From Cryomorpha ignava (lineage in GTDB: Bacteria; Bacteroidota; Bacteroidia; Flavobacteriales_D; Cryomorphaceae), in NCBI RefSeq assembly GCF_010686655.1, contig NZ_JAAGVY010000034.1, positions 1 through 53,945 on the forward strand: DNA of 53,945 bases. The letters are read 5' to 3'. The notes below the pieces were generated by a model, which worked only from the letters and a program-made list of their open reading frames with translations, searched no databases and was not told where the DNA came from. The position numbers were made by a program, and so were the translations under genes. Below, piece after piece: positions 17,045-25,303 of this stretch. Position 1 is the first letter of the stretch. Each line of letters starts with the position of its first letter.

Positions 17045-18241
17045 ATGAAAAAATTTGATTTAAATTCAATTATTGCTGTTGTGGGTAGCGGAGCAATGGG
17101 CACTGGTATTGCGCAAGTTGCCGCAACTGCCGGTCACAAGGTTTTGGTATTCGACAACAACAAGCAATCTATGGATAAGTCGTCTGCCTCACTTAAGAAA
17201 ATTTTGGCCAGGCTGGTTGAAAAAGACCGTATGACCCAATCTAAAGTTGATGGAATTATTGAGCGGATAACCTATTGTCATAATATTGAAGACCTTAGCA
17301 AGGCAAGCCTTATTATAGAAGCTATTGTTGAGAATCTGGAGGTTAAGAAAAATCTCTTTGGCCATTTGGAGCTTATGGTTGACGATGATGCTATTCTCGC
17401 CACCAATACGTCTTCCCTTAGTATTGCCAGCATTTGCGCGGCCTGTAGTAAGCCAGAACGTGTAATAGGTATTCACTTTTTCAACCCTGCTCCGCTTATG
17501 CCTTTGGTTGAAATAATTCCAGCTGTGCAAACCAGCGGAACTACATTGGTGGAAGCCAGAAACCTGATAGACTCATGGGGTAAAACTACAGTTTCTGCAA
17601 AAGATACACCGGGTTTTATAGTCAATCGCGTCGCTCGACCCTTTTACGGAGAGGCATTGCGCATACTTGAAGAGGGAATTGCCGATGTACCAACCATTGA
17701 CTGGGCGGTAAAAGAAATCGGAAAATTTAGAATGGGCCCCTTTGAGCTTATGGACTATATAGGAAACGATGTGAATTATGCCGTAACCGAAACGGTTTTT
17801 AAAGAATTCTATTACGACCCGCGTTACAGACCGGCTTTTACCCAGAAAAGAATGGTTGAAGCAGGATGGCTGGGACGCAAAACCGGTCGCGGATACTACG
17901 ATTATAGCGAAGATGCTGAAAATCAGGAGCCAACGAAGGACAAAAAATTGGGTAATTACATTGTAAACAGAATACTACTAATGCTTATCAATGAAGCTGC
18001 CGACGCGCTCTATCTCAATATTTCTACCCGCGATGGAATAGACCTCGCCATGACGAAAGGAGTCAATTATCCAAAAGGATTGCTGAAATGGGCCGATGAA
18101 CTCGGAGTGGAAAATGTATTAAAACAAATTCAGGAATTACAAGATTTTTACGGCGAAGATCGCTACAGACCAAGTGCTCTACTGAAAAATATGGTCAAAG
18201 AAAAATCTTGTTTTTATCCTGAAATAATAATGAACAACTAA
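17045..18241 (+). CDS. paaH: 3-hydroxyacyl-CoA dehydrogenase of phenylacetate degradation
   Basis: The N-terminal NAD domain has VVGSGAMGTGIAQVAATAGH near residue 13. LIIEAIVENLEVKKNLF and ATNTSSLSI follow, and the catalytic His lies in GIHFFNPAPLMPLVEII. The C-terminal domain has GPFELMDYIGNDVNYAVTE and a second shorter helical part. At 398 residues it is shorter than the 475-residue E. coli PaaH, mainly at the C-terminus. It oxidises 3-hydroxyadipyl-CoA to 3-oxoadipyl-CoA. The stop shares a base with the paaI start (TAATG). Confidence 0.92.
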   Translation: MKKFDLNSIIAVVGSGAMGTGIAQVAATAGHKVLVFDNNKQSMDKSSASLKKILARLVEKDRMTQSKVDGIIERITYCHNIEDLSKASLIIEAIVENLEVKKNLFGHLELMVDDDAILATNTSSLSIASICAACSKPERVIGIHFFNPAPLMPLVEIIPAVQTSGTTLVEARNLIDSWGKTTVSAKDTPGFIVNRVARPFYGEALRILEEGIADVPTIDWAVKEIGKFRMGPFELMDYIGNDVNYAVTETVFKEFYYDPRYRPAFTQKRMVEAGWLGRKTGRGYYDYSEDAENQEPTKDKKLGNYIVNRILLMLINEAADALYLNISTRDGIDLAMTKGVNYPKGLLKWADELGVENVLKQIQELQDFYGEDRYRPSALLKNMVKEKSCFYPEIIMNN

Positions 18242-18699
18242 TGGCAGAAGAAAAAAGACTTTCGGCATGGGAAATTGTCGAAAAAATGATGAACAAAGAT
18301 GCCTTCAGCAAGTGGCTGGGCGTTGAGCTCGTAGTTATAGAAGAAGGCTACGCCAAAATAAAGCTTACGGTGCGCGACGAGATGCTCAATGGTTTTGGAA
18401 TTGCCCACGGCGGTATTACGTATAGCTTGGCAGATAGCGCTTTGGCTTTTGCCGGAAATAGTCATGGCCAGAGAGCTGTCTCCACAAATACGACCATTAC
18501 ACACTTTGTAGAAGTGAAAGCCGGAGATGTACTCACCGCCGCAACTGTAGAGCATAATAAAGGAGAACGCATAGCTCACTATCTGGTAAATATCACCAAT
18601 CAAAACGACGAAAATGTAGCCGCCTTGAGCGGAAGTATTTTCAGAACTTCAAAATTGTGGTTGCACGAGGAGGAGAAAAAGGAAGAAACTGATTTATGA
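18241..18699 (+). CDS. paaI: Hydroxyphenylacetyl-CoA thioesterase
   Basis: A 152-residue hot-dog fold thioesterase. GFGIAHGGITYSLADSALAFAGNSHG is the PaaI signature with the catalytic acidic residue in the long helix, followed by NTTITHFVEVKAGDVLTA. PaaI releases CoA from dead-end hydroxylated phenylacetyl-CoA products. It overlaps paaH by one base and paaJ by four (ATGA), showing translational coupling. Confidence 0.94.
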   Translation: MAEEKRLSAWEIVEKMMNKDAFSKWLGVELVVIEEGYAKIKLTVRDEMLNGFGIAHGGITYSLADSALAFAGNSHGQRAVSTNTTITHFVEVKAGDVLTAATVEHNKGERIAHYLVNITNQNDENVAALSGSIFRTSKLWLHEEEKKEETDL

Positions 18700-19907
18700 A
18701 GGAAGCCTATATAATTGATGGAATTCGCACACCAATAGGAAACTTTCGCGGTGGGCTTAGCGATGTTCGTACTGACGATCTTGCTGCCCATGTAATTCGC
18801 GAATTGGTAAAAAGGCATACGAATTTGCCTTTAGCAGAAATTAATGACGTATTAATGGGCTGTGCCAATCAGGCTGGTGAAGATAACCGCAATGTAGCGC
18901 GAATGGCTGTTCTTCTGGCAGGTTTACCATTCAGTGTTCCCGGCGAAACCATTAACCGGTTATGCGCTTCGAGCATGTCGGCAGTAGCGCACGCAATGCA
19001 CGCCATCCGTGCAGGCGAAGGCGATTTGTTTATCGCTTCGGGAGTCGAAAATATGACCCGTGGACCCTGGGTAATTTCAAAATCAGGATCTGCCTATGGA
19101 AGCGACAACAAAATGTACGATTCCAGCTTTGGGTGGCGATTTATTAACCCCAAAATGGAGGAGCTTTACGGCACTGACGGAATGGGGCAAACAGCTGAAA
19201 ACCTGGTAGATATTCACCATATTTCCAGAGAAGATCAAGATGCATTTGCCTATCATTCGCAAATGAAGGCAGCCAAAGCTCAAAAATCGGGAAGGCTTGC
19301 AAAAGAAATCGTTGCAGTGTCTATTCCCAGAAGAAAACAAGATCCGATTAGTTTTGAGCACGACGAATTTATAAAGCCTTCTACAACAACAGAAATTTTA
19401 GGCAAGCTGCGCCCCGCTTTTCGCAAAGACGGAACTGTTACTGCCGGAAATTCGTCTGGTTTGAACGACGGTGCAGCCGCAGTGCTCATTGCTTCAGACA
19501 GAGCGGTTAAAGACCACAACCTAAAACCAATGTCGCGAATTGTAAGCAGTGGTGTAGCCGGTGTAGAGCCGCGCATTATGGGAATTGGCCCTGTAGAAGC
19601 CACCAACCTGGCTCTCAAACGCGCCGGTCTCTCTCTTGCCGATATAGATATTATTGAGCTGAATGAGGCTTTTGCAGCGCAGAGTCTCGCCGTAACCCGT
19701 TCTCTGGGCATTGCCGATGATGACGAAAGGCTAAATCCGAACGGAGGTGCCATTGCTATTGGACATCCGCTCGGCGTAACCGGCGCGCGAATCACCTATT
19801 CAGCAGCGCTTGAATTGCAGCTTACTGGTAAACGCTATGCGCTTTGTACCATGTGTATAGGCGTCGGCCAGGGTTATGCTGTTATTTTAGAAAATGTAAA
19901 TCGCTAA
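18696..19907 (+). CDS. paaJ: 3-oxoadipyl-CoA / 3-oxo-5,6-dehydrosuberyl-CoA thiolase
   Basis: A 403-residue thiolase. The acyl-accepting Cys lies in INRLCASSMSAVAHAMHAI (about residue 89), the catalytic His in NPNGGAIAIGHPLGVTGAR, and the second Cys in CTMCIGVGQGYA. The N-terminus AYIIDGIRTPIGNFRGGLSDVRTDDLAA matches PaaJ/PcaF enzymes. It carries out the two thiolytic steps that release acetyl-CoA and give succinyl-CoA. It overlaps paaI by 4 nt and is followed by paaY after 24 nt. Confidence 0.95.
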   Translation: MKEAYIIDGIRTPIGNFRGGLSDVRTDDLAAHVIRELVKRHTNLPLAEINDVLMGCANQAGEDNRNVARMAVLLAGLPFSVPGETINRLCASSMSAVAHAMHAIRAGEGDLFIASGVENMTRGPWVISKSGSAYGSDNKMYDSSFGWRFINPKMEELYGTDGMGQTAENLVDIHHISREDQDAFAYHSQMKAAKAQKSGRLAKEIVAVSIPRRKQDPISFEHDEFIKPSTTTEILGKLRPAFRKDGTVTAGNSSGLNDGAAAVLIASDRAVKDHNLKPMSRIVSSGVAGVEPRIMGIGPVEATNLALKRAGLSLADIDIIELNEAFAAQSLAVTRSLGIADDDERLNPNGGAIAIGHPLGVTGARITYSAALELQLTGKRYALCTMCIGVGQGYAVILENVNR

Positions 19908-19931
19908 TACAAAAGCTTAAAGACTATTGCT

Positions 19932-20534
19932 ATGGCAAATGTTTTTTCATTCAAAGGTTTCACTCCTGTTATTCATGAGTCTGCATTCATTCATCCAAAT
20001 GCCACAGTAACCGGCAATGTAATAATCGGTAAAGATGTTTATGTTGGTCCAGGAGCTGCCTTGCGCGGAGATTGGGGAAGAATAGAAATTGGCGACGGCT
20101 GCAACATTCAGGAAAACTGTACAATCCACATGTTTCCCGGCAAAACCGTGGTTCTGGAACCATCTGCCCATATTGGCCACGGTGCAATAATTCATGGAGG
20201 CATACTCAAGCGAAATTGCCTTATTGGGATGAATGCTGTAGTAATGGACGATGCCATTGTAGGCGAAGAAAGCATAGTTGGTGCATTGACTTTTGTGCCG
20301 GCAGGAATGGATATTCCCCGCAGAAGTCTGGTGGTAGGCAATCCGGCTAAAATCATAAAGCAGGTATCTGATGAAATGATAACCTGGAAAACCAAAGGAA
20401 CCCAGCTCTATCAAGCACTTCCCGGTGAATGTTACGAATCACTGAAAGCCACAGAACCGCTTCGCGAAGAAGAAAAAGATCGCCCTTCTCAAGATTCACT
20501 CTTTGCTACATGGAATTCGATTAAGGAAATTTGA
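19932..20534 (+). CDS. paaY: PaaY, hexapeptide-repeat thioesterase
   Basis: A 200-residue left-handed beta-helix protein with many hexapeptide repeats (for example NATVTGNVIIGKDVYVGPGAALRGDW) and metal-binding histidines like those of gamma-class carbonic anhydrases (HMFPGK, HIGHGAIIHGG). The C-terminal extension after residue 145 fits PaaY. PaaY hydrolyses toxic CoA intermediates of phenylacetate breakdown. It is the last gene of the cluster. Confidence 0.9.
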   Translation: MANVFSFKGFTPVIHESAFIHPNATVTGNVIIGKDVYVGPGAALRGDWGRIEIGDGCNIQENCTIHMFPGKTVVLEPSAHIGHGAIIHGGILKRNCLIGMNAVVMDDAIVGEESIVGALTFVPAGMDIPRRSLVVGNPAKIIKQVSDEMITWKTKGTQLYQALPGECYESLKATEPLREEEKDRPSQDSLFATWNSIKEI

Positions 20535-20762
20535 ATTAATTTTTCTTTACCATCCTTCGCACAAAATTACAATCTATTCTTTTTACATCTATCCGACTCT
20601 ATGATTTACCATCTACAATCTTAGGGTGCTGCTCTCATTAAAAATTCTGAAAGTAAAAATTCGCAATAAATATTTACCGGGAGTAGGTTTATTGCCAATA
20701 ATTTACCAATTTCAACGCGTGAGTTGATTAACCAATCAGAATCCAACAGAAAAAACCGGTAA

Positions 20763-22694
20763 ATGGGAGCATTAGATGTATATGTAGTAGAAACCAAAGA
20801 ACAGCGCAAGCGATTTGTAACCGCTATTCTTAAAGATATGAAGGCGCTTGATTTAATGCTCGAACGCAATATGTTTGAGCGTGATAACATGCGCATTGGC
20901 GCCGAGCAGGAATTCTGTTTTGTTGACAAGCACCTAAGACCGGCCATGATTGGACTTGAGGTTTTGGCACTTTTAGATGATTCACATTTTACTACAGAGT
21001 TGGCAAAATTTAATCTGGAAGCCAACCTCGACCCAATAAAATTTACTGGCGATGCCCTAAGCCGGATGGAAAATCAGCTATACGGACTTTTGCAAAAAGC
21101 AGATCAAATTGCACTTGACCATGGAGCGCGCATTTTGCTGACCGGTATTTTGCCCACTATTAAAAAGTCTGATCTCGAATTTGAAAACATAACCCCCTAT
21201 CCGCGATACCACGCTTTAAACGATGCCATGAAAAAGCAACGTGGCGGCGATTTTGAGTTTAATATAAAAGGTACGGATGAACTCGTGACCAAGCACAATT
21301 CAATGCTTTTTGAAGCTTGCAATACCAGTTTTCAGGTTCACCTTCAGGTAAATCCCGATGAGGTAGTTGACAAATACAATTGGGCACAAGCCATAGCCGG
21401 GCCTGTTTTGGCAGCCTGTACAAATTCTGTTTTGCTTTTTGGAAAACGCCTTTGGGACGAAACGCGTATCGCTGTTTTTGAACAAACAGTTGATTTAAAA
21501 AACCTTCAAAATCCCGAAAGGGAAATCAAAAGTCGGGTTGATTTTGGCTCCAGCTGGCTCGAAGAATCTATAACAGAAATTTTTCAGCATGATGTCGCCT
21601 ATCACAAGCTGCTGCTGGCCGGCGATGTAGAAGAAGATGCAATGGAAATGCTGCGCCAGGGAAAAGTACCAAAACTCACCGCCCTTTCGCTTTTTAATGG
21701 GACTATTTACAAATGGAATCGGGCCTGTTATGGAATTACCGATGGCCTGCCCCATATCAGAATTGAAAACAGGTATATCCCCGCCGGCCCAACTGTTGTT
21801 GACGAGATGGCCAATACAGCCTTTTGGCTTGGATTGATGGAAGGAATGCCTGATAATATTGGTGATATTGCTAATCTTATGGATTTTGACCATGCCAAAC
21901 TCAACTTTATTAAAGCCGCCCAAATGGGACTTGGCGCCCAGTTTAGATGGAAAGATGGTAAGCGTTATACCGCGCAAGAGCTCATCTTAAATCGCCTTCT
22001 TCCCCAAGCCCGAATAGGTCTTGAAAAAATGAAAATCGATGCACACGATATTGATAAGTATCTGGGCATAATAGAAAACCGGGTTTTAAATCACCAAACC
22101 GGTTCTATATGGGCTTCACAGTCTTTTACCGAGTTAAGAAGAACAGCCACTGTAGAAGAAGCGGTGGTAGCGGTAACGGCTGGTATGCTCAAACGGCAGC
22201 AATCCGGTAATCCTGTGCACACCTGGTCTTACGCCACTATGAGCGAAAGTGGTTCGTGGGAAAATAAGTTTAAACACGTACACCAGGTTATGTCAAAAGA
22301 GCTGTACACCGTTCAGAGCGAAGATCAGATAGCATTGGTTACCAATGTAATGAACTGGCGGAAGATCCATCACGTCCCTGTAGAAAATGAAGATGGAGAA
22401 GTGGTCGGGATTATTTCTTCGGCCGATATCTTGAAGTATTATTGCAAAAAAGATGATGCCGATGATGACCTTACGGTAAATGATATTATGACGGTTAATC
22501 CGATTACGGTAACGCCTGATACTTGCACAATTGACGCCCTGAAAATTATGCGAAAAAGCAATTTAGGCTGCTTGCCGGTTGTTAAGAACAAAAAATTAAT
22601 TGGCATTCTTACCGAATTTGATTTCGTGTATATGGCTGAACATTTATTTGAAGAACTCTCAAACATTGAAGCAAAAGACAATCACATTATTTGA
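20763..22694 (+). CDS. GCS2-like glutamate-cysteine ligase domain fused to a CBS pair
   Basis: This 643-residue protein has two parts. Residues about 45-430 resemble the GCS2/YbdK-type carboxylate-amine ligase fold (RIGAEQEFCFVD binds the metal; DPIKFTGDALSRME, TGILPTIKKSDL and IENRYIPAGPTVVDEMAN follow). Such enzymes join an amino acid to an amine using ATP. Residues about 500-630 are a tandem CBS module (VMSKELYTVQSEDQIALVTN and VNDIMTVNPITVTPDT), which commonly senses adenine nucleotides. The next gene overlaps and encodes an AstE/aspartoacylase-like hydrolase. Together they suggest a ligase and deacylase pair acting on one small molecule; the compound is unknown. Confidence 0.82.
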   Translation: MGALDVYVVETKEQRKRFVTAILKDMKALDLMLERNMFERDNMRIGAEQEFCFVDKHLRPAMIGLEVLALLDDSHFTTELAKFNLEANLDPIKFTGDALSRMENQLYGLLQKADQIALDHGARILLTGILPTIKKSDLEFENITPYPRYHALNDAMKKQRGGDFEFNIKGTDELVTKHNSMLFEACNTSFQVHLQVNPDEVVDKYNWAQAIAGPVLAACTNSVLLFGKRLWDETRIAVFEQTVDLKNLQNPEREIKSRVDFGSSWLEESITEIFQHDVAYHKLLLAGDVEEDAMEMLRQGKVPKLTALSLFNGTIYKWNRACYGITDGLPHIRIENRYIPAGPTVVDEMANTAFWLGLMEGMPDNIGDIANLMDFDHAKLNFIKAAQMGLGAQFRWKDGKRYTAQELILNRLLPQARIGLEKMKIDAHDIDKYLGIIENRVLNHQTGSIWASQSFTELRRTATVEEAVVAVTAGMLKRQQSGNPVHTWSYATMSESGSWENKFKHVHQVMSKELYTVQSEDQIALVTNVMNWRKIHHVPVENEDGEVVGIISSADILKYYCKKDDADDDLTVNDIMTVNPITVTPDTCTIDALKIMRKSNLGCLPVVKNKKLIGILTEFDFVYMAEHLFEELSNIEAKDNHII

Positions 22695-23865
22695 TTTCGT
22701 TGAGGGTAAATCCGTTCAAATCTCGCGTGAAATTGCGCGAATAGAAGGAGATCCCAACGGCCCCAATCTTGTTTTTATTGGCGGCATGCACGGCAACGAA
22801 CCTACCGGGGTGTTGGCTCTGCACAGAGTAATGAACGAACTAAAACCGCTTCAACCCCTTTTGAAGGGCAATGTGTATGCCCTTTCGGGAAACCTGAATG
22901 CACTTGAACGCGGAGAGCGCTTTATTGTAAAAGATCTGAATAGAGTTTGGCAACCGGATATGGTAGAACGCGCCAAAAAACGTGATTATCAACCATCCGA
23001 AATTATCAATGAAGTTGAGGAGCAGATCGAACTCTGGGGATATATCGACGAGCTGATGAATAACCGCAAAGGAAAGTTCATTTTTGTCGATCTCCACACC
23101 ACTTCGGTAAAGTCTGTTCCGTTTATTACAATGAGCGATACCATAATGAACCGCGGCTTTGCAAGGCGTATTCCCGTTCCCGTGGTAATAGGTATTGAGG
23201 AATATTTGCAAGAGCCGCTTTTAAGTTATGTTAACGATTTGGGTTGCATTTCAATGGCTTTTGAAGGCGGTCAACACAATGATCCCGAATCTGTTAGAAA
23301 CCACGAAGCAATGATTTGGCTTTCGCTGGTAACAAGCAAAGTCATAAAAAAAATAGAGGTGCCAAAATTTCGCAAGAACTACCACCACCTAATGCACAGT
23401 GCTGAAGGAAATCACAAAGTCTTTGCGATAAACTACAGGCAGAACATCGAGCCGCATGAAACCTTTGAGATGATACCAGGCTTTGGAAATTTCCAATCAA
23501 TTAAGGCGAATCAATTACTGGCAAAATTAGATGGACAACCGGTTTTGTCGCCGCAAAAAGGTTTGATATTTATGCCCCTCTACCAAAAGCTGGGCAACGA
23601 TGGATTCTTTATCATTGAAAAAATAGCCAAATTCTGGCTGGGGGTATCTTTTATTTTCAGAAAATTGAGCCTTTACCGCATTTTGCGCTTCCTTCCGGGC
23701 GTAAAACCATTTATGGAAACTGATCATATAATGGTAGTAAATACCGCGATAGCCAAGTGGTATAGCAAGGAGATATTAAACCTAATGGGATATCGACGCA
23801 AAAAGAAAAAAGGCGATATCACTTTGTACATCAGACGGAAATACGATTTTAAAGGGCCGGGGTAG
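22666..23865 (+). CDS. Succinylglutamate desuccinylase/aspartoacylase family zinc hydrolase
   Basis: The protein (about 400 residues) has the zinc-binding motif HGNEPTG within FIGGMHGNEPTG, the later zinc histidine in FVDLHTTSVKS, and EGGQHND with the catalytic Glu. This is the AstE/ASPA M14-like fold that cleaves N-acyl amino acids. The frame is open from ATG 22600, inside the upstream gene, but similarity begins at about KTITLFDFVEG, so a start near TTG 22666 is more likely; neither is certain. The overlap with the GCS2-CBS gene indicates co-translation. A C-terminal basic extension (RRKKKKGD) of about 70 residues is unusual. Confidence 0.83.
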   Translation: MKQKTITLFDFVEGKSVQISREIARIEGDPNGPNLVFIGGMHGNEPTGVLALHRVMNELKPLQPLLKGNVYALSGNLNALERGERFIVKDLNRVWQPDMVERAKKRDYQPSEIINEVEEQIELWGYIDELMNNRKGKFIFVDLHTTSVKSVPFITMSDTIMNRGFARRIPVPVVIGIEEYLQEPLLSYVNDLGCISMAFEGGQHNDPESVRNHEAMIWLSLVTSKVIKKIEVPKFRKNYHHLMHSAEGNHKVFAINYRQNIEPHETFEMIPGFGNFQSIKANQLLAKLDGQPVLSPQKGLIFMPLYQKLGNDGFFIIEKIAKFWLGVSFIFRKLSLYRILRFLPGVKPFMETDHIMVVNTAIAKWYSKEILNLMGYRRKKKKGDITLYIRRKYDFKGPG

Positions 23866-23926
23866 TTTAAATATATAGTTATATTCGAAAAGCTATTTCT
23901 TTTGATAAGAGCCATCTGTGCATCTG

Positions 23927-23962
23927 TGCATCTGTGGCAAAAAAAAGGCTGCCACAGATGCA
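23927..23962. repeat. Inverted repeat with A-rich loop
   Basis: The arms TGCATCTGTGGCA (23927-23939) and TGCCACAGATGCA (23950-23962) are a perfect 13-bp stem around an A-rich loop. The left arm is preceded by extra direct copies of CATCTGTG. A related but diverged hairpin is at 32107-32159. Confidence 0.7.
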
Positions 23963-24116
23963 TAGTTAATATCATTCGGAAAAGGAACTGCGATCTATTC
24001 TTTTTATAAACGAATGCCATAATTTAAATTCGAAAAACTTCTGCCGCAAAAAGGTTTGACAGAAACAATGATCTCCACCTTTCCGAACCATCCTGTGCCC
24101 CAATCTGAAATCAAAA

Positions 24117-24343
24117 TACCTCGCGATAAATCGACGAGGCTACAAATCATAAAATACCTCGCGATGAATCGACGAGGCTACAAATTATAAAATACCTCGC
24201 GATAAATCGACGAGGCTACAAATCATAAAATACCTCGCGATAAATCGACGAGGCTACAAATTATAAAATACCTCGCGTTGAATCGACGAGGCTACAAATT
24301 ATAAAATACCTCGCGATAAATCGACGAGGCTACATATCATAAA
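24117..24343. repeat. Six tandem 38-bp hairpin repeats
   Basis: Units start at 24117, 24155, 24193, 24231, 24269 and 24307. Each has TACCTCGCGATAAATCGACG followed by AGGCTACAAATYATAAAA, so each contains the stem CCTCG..CGAGG. Changes between units are few (GATAAA, GATGAA or GTTGAA in the loop; C or T in AAATYATA). There are no unique spacers, so it is not CRISPR. A diverged copy with CCCCG..CGGGG lies at 43407-43427. Confidence 0.92.
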
Positions 24344-24421
24344 TGAAAAGTATGTGTAAAACCCTGTGAACAATATTGAAAAGTTGAAGCTTTACAACAC
24401 GGCTTATTCCTCGCATTGTGC

Positions 24422-24429
24422 TACTTTTG
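24422..24429 (+). promoter_or_regulatory. -7 element TACTTTTG of the transketolase operon
   Basis: A perfect TAnnTTTG match 25 nt before ATG 24455. It lies just after the ATG at 24416 that would give a longer ORF, so the transcript cannot include that start. Confidence 0.6.
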
Positions 24430-24454
24430 CACCGAAGTATCGAAAAATCCTGTA

Positions 24455-25300
24455 ATGACTGATATTAAATCTTTAGAAAAGCTTACCACCCAAGTGCGTA
24501 GAGATATTGTGCGTATGGTTCACGCCGTAAATTCAGGTCACCCAGGCGGGAGCCTTGGTTGTGCTGAATTCTTTGTTGCCCTTTACGGTGAAGTGCTTAA
24601 ATACAATCCGAAAAAATTTACAATAGATGGAAAAGGCGAAGACCTGTTCTTCTTATCCAATGGGCACATCTCGCCGGTTTGGTACAGCGTATTGGCACGA
24701 AGCGGCTATTTTGATGTAGCAGAGCTCAAAACATTTCGAAAACTCAATTCCCGACTACAGGGGCACCCTACTACCCACGAAGGTTTGCCGGGTATTCGCG
24801 TAGCATCCGGATCATTAGGTCAAGGGCTGTCTGTTGCTCTTGGTGCTGCATTGGCAAAAAAATTAAATAATGACGACCGTCTTGTTTATTCCCTTCATGG
24901 CGATGGCGAGCTTCAGGAAGGTCAAATTTGGGAAGCAGCTATGTACGCTGCCGCGAATAAAGTTGACAATATAATCTCGACCGTTGACTACAATGGCAGG
25001 CAAATTGATGGAGATGTAGAAGATGTGCTCGATCTTGGCGACCTTGACAATAAATGGACTGCTTTTGGATGGGACGTTCTACATTCTGATGGGAATGATA
25101 TGACCGATGTTTTAAAAACATTGGCGAAAGCCAAAGAACACACCGGAAAAGGCAAACCCATAATGATCATTATGCGTACAGAAATGGGACACGGAGTTGA
25201 CTATATGATGGGAAGCCACAGCTGGCACGGTGTCGCACCTAACGACGATCAACTCGAAAAAGCCCTGGCTCAAAATGAAGAAACGCTGGGCGATTATTAA
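24455..25300 (+). CDS. Transketolase, N-terminal (thiamine diphosphate-binding) subunit
   Basis: A 281-residue half transketolase. It contains HAVNSGHPGGSLGCAEF near residue 25 and the diphosphate motif GDGELQEGQIWEAAMYAAANKVDN, ending with GHGVDYMMGSHSWHGVAPND. It pairs with the C-terminal subunit encoded at 26683 to move two-carbon units between sugar phosphates in the pentose phosphate pathway. ATG 24455 is chosen because the promoter box lies between it and the upstream ATG. It is followed after only 3 nt by a VWA gene, so the split enzyme is encoded around a third protein. Confidence 0.93.
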   Translation: MTDIKSLEKLTTQVRRDIVRMVHAVNSGHPGGSLGCAEFFVALYGEVLKYNPKKFTIDGKGEDLFFLSNGHISPVWYSVLARSGYFDVAELKTFRKLNSRLQGHPTTHEGLPGIRVASGSLGQGLSVALGAALAKKLNNDDRLVYSLHGDGELQEGQIWEAAMYAAANKVDNIISTVDYNGRQIDGDVEDVLDLGDLDNKWTAFGWDVLHSDGNDMTDVLKTLAKAKEHTGKGKPIMIIMRTEMGHGVDYMMGSHSWHGVAPNDDQLEKALAQNEETLGDY

Positions 25301-25303
25301 ATC

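Larger units (their letters stand above)
23866..24454. other. Repeat-rich intergenic region
   Basis: No coding signal. It holds a 13-bp inverted repeat at 23927-23962, six tandem 38-bp units at 24117-24343, and the promoter of the transketolase operon. Confidence 0.7.

Noticed and set aside
19947-20414. 155-aa minus-strand ORF opposite paaY
   Set aside because: It is the mirror of paaY, whose hexapeptide repeats leave the opposite strand open; no family resemblance.
21495-21977. 160-aa minus-strand ORF opposite the GCS2-CBS gene
   Set aside because: It is a shadow of a well-supported gene, with no promoter and no recognisable motif.
24117-24343. CRISPR array
   Set aside because: The units are contiguous with no unique spacers and no cas gene is present; it is a tandem hairpin repeat.
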